Source: Clusia tigrina (lineage: Eukaryota > Arthropoda > Insecta > Diptera > Clusiidae). Taken from it: DNA of 64,000 nucleotides. The first letter of the stretch is position 1. Each line of letters starts with the position of its first letter. This document shows positions 60,623-64,000 of the stretch, one piece after another. A program made the translations under genes and the position numbers. The notes beneath the pieces are model-generated. The model had not been told where the DNA came from. It was given only the letters and a program-made list of their open reading frames with translations, and did no database searches. The stretch lies in assembly GCA_920105625.2 (NCBI GenBank), contig OV050030.1, forward strand, positions 148,065,877 to 148,129,876, read 5' to 3'.

Positions 60623-63600
60623 AAAACCATGAATACTTTCCTGACGACAAATGCAAATTAACGGGCATAACAAATGAAGAGGTATATTCTGAAGATAGAA
60701 TTACAATTAGATATTGGAGAATAATCTTGTAACCACCCTTTCCAATTAGTAAACAAAACATTTCCAATAGAAACAGATGGCATTCTAGGTAGGGATTTTT
60801 TTGAAAAATATATATGTAAAATCGATTATGAAACGTTTACAATTTCCGCGTACGTAAACAAACAAACATTTTTTATACCCATGCACACTAAATTTCATGA
60901 TACTCAAAAAATAAAAATACCAGCAAGAACAGAAATAATACAAGCTTTAAAATTAAACATAAATGAACATAAAATAATTCCAAATAAAGAATTAAAAGAA
61001 GGCATATTTCTAAGCAATTCAATAGCACCCAAAAGTGGTATAACCCACAAAATAATTCAGAATACAACAAACAAAGAGGTAATTTTAGACGGCATACAAT
61101 TTGAAACTGACTCACTAAAAAATTATGACATACTAAAGTACAGTACGCAAGATAATTACAATGAAAACAGATTACAGAAAAGCATTGAAACCTTAAATTT
61201 AAACTGCACAGACGAAATGACAAAAACCCAACTCATAAACATACTAAGACAATACCAAGAAGTTTTTCATCTTGAAGACAACCCACTTTCGACAAACAAT
61301 TTTTACACACAAAACATAACGACACATGACAACACACCCATTTACATTAAAAACTACAGATTGCCACACACACACACAGGAATTGTGAATGAACCGGTAC
61401 AGAAAATGCTACAGGAGAATATCATTGAACCTTCAGTCAGCCCATACAATGCTCCACTCCTTTTGGTTCCTAAAAAGAACACTATTGACAAAAAGAAATG
61501 GAGACTTGTAGTGGATTTTAGAAAACTGAATGACAAAATAGTAAATAATAAATTCCCGCTAACTCGACTAGAAGACATTCTAGACAAGTTAGGCAGAGCA
61601 AAATGGTTTTCAACCTTAGATATGACCAGTTCATTTCATCAAATAAAACTAGAAAAACAATCACGACCATTAACAGCTTTTTCCACATCCAATGGGCACT
61701 ACCAATTTAAAAGATTACCTTTCGGACTCAAAACTTCATCCAACAGCTTTCAGAGAATGTTAACAATAGCACTCTCAGGACTCAGAAGCATTCCTTTATG
61801 TAGATGACATAATCATCTATGGATGTAGTCTAAATCACCATAATCAAAATCTAATCAGAGTACTAGACAGACTAACACAACATAACTTAAAATTAAACGC
61901 AGAAAAATGCAACTTTCTGAGACCAGAAGTTGTATATTTAGGACATTTCATTACACAAGACGGAGTTAAAACTGACCCCCCCAAAATACAAAACTGTTAA
62001 AAATTACCCACAACCGAAAAACGCAGACGAAGTAAGAAGATTCGTTGCATTCTGCAACTACTATAGAAAATTCATACCAAAGTTTGCAGATATTGCAAAA
62101 TGTTTGAACTCCTTACTAAAGAAATCAGCCAAATTTGTATGGACAGATGAATGCCAAACATCTTTCGAAACTCTTAAACAAAAATTATTAAACCCACCAC
62201 TATTGCAATACACAATTTTTGATAAACCCTTCATATAAACTACAGATGCATCGAATTATGCACTAGGCGCCATACTATCACAAGGCGAAATAGGACAAGA
62301 TTTACCAATATCATATGCTAGCAAATCATTACAAAAACACGATTTGAATAAGCCAGTAATAGAAAAAGAGCTACTAGCAATACACTGGAGTATTAACTTC
62401 TTCAAACCCTATCTATATGGTCAAAAGTTCACAGTAGTAACTGACCATCGACCACTAATATCACTATTCTCTCATAAAAATCCTTCATCTAAAATGACCA
62501 GAATTAGATTAGACCTCAGTGACCTTGATTTCAATATAATATATAAAACAGGAAAAATGAATACAAATGCAGATGCATTGTCGAGAATACAAATTGACTC
62601 GGACATTCTAAAAGAAATGATACCGAAAGAAATTGATGAAAAAGCCAAAAGAACTGTAGTAATTACGAGAGGGATGGCAAATAAAAATAAAAATGAAAAG
62701 GCAAATAAAAATAAAGTAAATGAAGAGGCAAATAAAATGAAAATGAGAAATTGAGAAATTGCATATCTCAGGAGACTGATCACCTTCAAATATGGGAATG
62801 AACATCAATAAATGACGTCAAGAATATTAAAAAATTAAAATTTAATGTCGACAAGAAAAATCAAAGCTTTGGAAAAATGAATATATATATTAAAAATCAT
62901 ATTGTGCACATAGGCGAAAGCGATAATTCACTGAAGAAGCTCCGGCCTAGAAATAAAAATATAAATGAAAATATAAAGCATGCAGGAATCAATGATAAGT
63001 CAGCGAGACAAGACCCGATTCTGAGGAAATTGATATCCAAAACGAAGAAAGAAAATATTAAAGAATTAGCAATTGCAATTAACGATGAAATATTCAAAAT
63101 ATATACAAAAGAAGAATATAAAGAAGCGTACGCAAAAATAAAAATGAATAGCAAAAGTCCTCAGCTAAAAATATTAATTTATATACCTCCAAAGAGAATA
63201 ACGGAAGATATTTTCAAATACAAACTAATAGATGAATGTCACAAAACAGGACATCCCGGAGTAAGAAAAACTGAAATTAAATTAAAACAAAGATACATTT
63301 GGAAAAATATGAACCAAATGGTAAAGAAATTCGTATCCAACTGTGACACGTACGTGAAGTGTAAACAAACAAGACACATCAAAGAACCACAAACCATAAC
63401 AGACACCCCTAACACAAGTTTCGAAGTCATATCAATTGACACCGTAGGACCACTAAAAATTTCAAATGAATACCGCTACATACTAACGCACACCCAATGA
63501 CAACAAAAGACGCACACACAACAGCCAAAACATTAGTTGAACAATTTATACTCAAATACGGACACTTTAAAATTGTTAAATCTGACAACGGGACAGAATT

Positions 63601-64000
63601 AACAAACGAGCTAATGGCAAACATATGTGCATTGCTGAAAATACAACAAAAATTTTCGACACCGTACCACCACCAAAGGATAGTCTCACTAGAACGCAAC
63701 CACAGAGTTTTGAATGAATTCCTACAGACAACGACAACCGACGACGAATGCGATAAGTGGATTCCCTACTTCACTTTCACTTACAACACAATGCCACATG
63801 TTGACACGGGCTACACGCCGTATAAATTAATATATGGGAAACTACCAGGTTTACCCAATGAAGTAGTGGAAAGTAATACAAAAATTTACAACTTTGAAAA
63901 TTACGCCAACGCACTAAGAGCGAGATTACGATATGCCCACGAAAAGGCAAAACAAATGCTAATGAAAGCAAAACAAAAACGTACACTAACTGACTTAAAA
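60623..64000 (+). pseudogene. pol: pol of D4, cut by the window end
   Basis: Short (CA)n form with a 308-codon frame (60881-61807). Shares the shift before YVDD, the RNase H TAA (62235-62237) and the 31-bp integrase deletion (63487/63488). A private extra C in a C-run near 61980 adds another shift. The integrase finger has CDTY where other units have CDTC, losing a zinc ligand. The window ends in the integrase C-terminal region. Confidence 0.85.

Larger units (their letters stand above)
37966..64000 (+). mobile_element. Tandem array of Mdg1/412-like LTR retrotransposon D, units D0-D4 sharing single LTRs
   Basis: Head-to-tail repeats of LTR plus internal region. LTRs begin at 44695, 51310 and 57913, giving periods of 6615 and 6603 bp. 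Unit D1 precedes the first LTR but has lost its own 5' LTR. A pol fragment of D0 lies before D1. D4 runs off the window. Mdg1/412 affinity rests on LTR ends TGTAG...CTACA, a tRNA-Arg primer site, and RT with SGL..AFLYVDDIIIYGCS. Units are nearly identical and share the same lesions. Confidence 0.9.

Noticed and set aside
1..64000. Host gene or piRNA-cluster label for the window
   Set aside because: No host exon is recognised. A nested, decayed element landscape fits heterochromatin or a piRNA cluster, but sequence alone cannot show small-RNA production.

Overview
The window is a nest of transposable elements from an animal genome, most likely an insect and probably a dipteran. The evidence is low GC, runs of ATGT/ACAT words, and R1-clade, Jockey-clade, Ty3/Gypsy and Mdg1/412-type elements together. 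A tephritid-like fly fits but is not proven. I find no host protein gene, tRNA or rRNA gene. Every coding region belongs to a retroelement, and nearly all carry stops, frameshifts or deletions.

Layout. (1) 1-1237 and 11930-15046 are two halves of one R1-clade non-LTR element (A). It is split by a complete 10.7-kb Ty3/Gypsy LTR retrotransposon (C1, 1238-11929) with a CCAT target duplication. (2) 15047-16045 holds two more 5'-truncated R1-clade 3' ends (A2, A3), head to tail behind A. (3) 16046-20407 holds two decayed R1-clade 5' halves (B1, B2). (4) 20408-35066 is a second, older copy of the C family (C2). Its 5' LTR is split by a non-autonomous element E arranged LTR-internal-LTR-internal-LTR (20556-24744). 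C2 has an R1-clade gene on its left and a minus-strand Jockey gene on its right, and no matching target duplication. (5) 35067-37965 is the Jockey-clade element J (minus strand). (6) 37966-64000 is a tandem array of a Mdg1/412-like element D. Units of about 6.6 kb share single LTRs (44695-45391, 51310-52006, 57913-58609), and remnants of further units lie to the left. The array runs off the window.

How the parts work. C and D have the usual LTR-element plan: LTR promoter, tRNA primer site, gag, pol (protease, RT, RNase H, integrase), polypurine tract, LTR. Primer sites match the 3' ends of tRNA-Ser (C), tRNA-Leu (E) and tRNA-Arg (D). C uses a canonical -1 slippery heptamer, GGGAAAC, to join gag to pol. 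C also carries a long 3' region with a hidden 110-codon accessory frame that is broken differently in the two copies. R1-clade A and B2 join ORF1 to ORF2 by an ATGA overlap.

Most notable: two unrelated LTR families (D and E) each form head-to-tail arrays with single shared LTRs. All D units carry the same disabling lesions, which points to DNA-level amplification (unequal LTR crossover or circle-derived concatemers) rather than independent retrotransposition. Other leads are the tRNA-primer-like repeats next to the D primer site, the C accessory frame and its highly conserved 171-bp neighbour, and the chimeric ends of C2.
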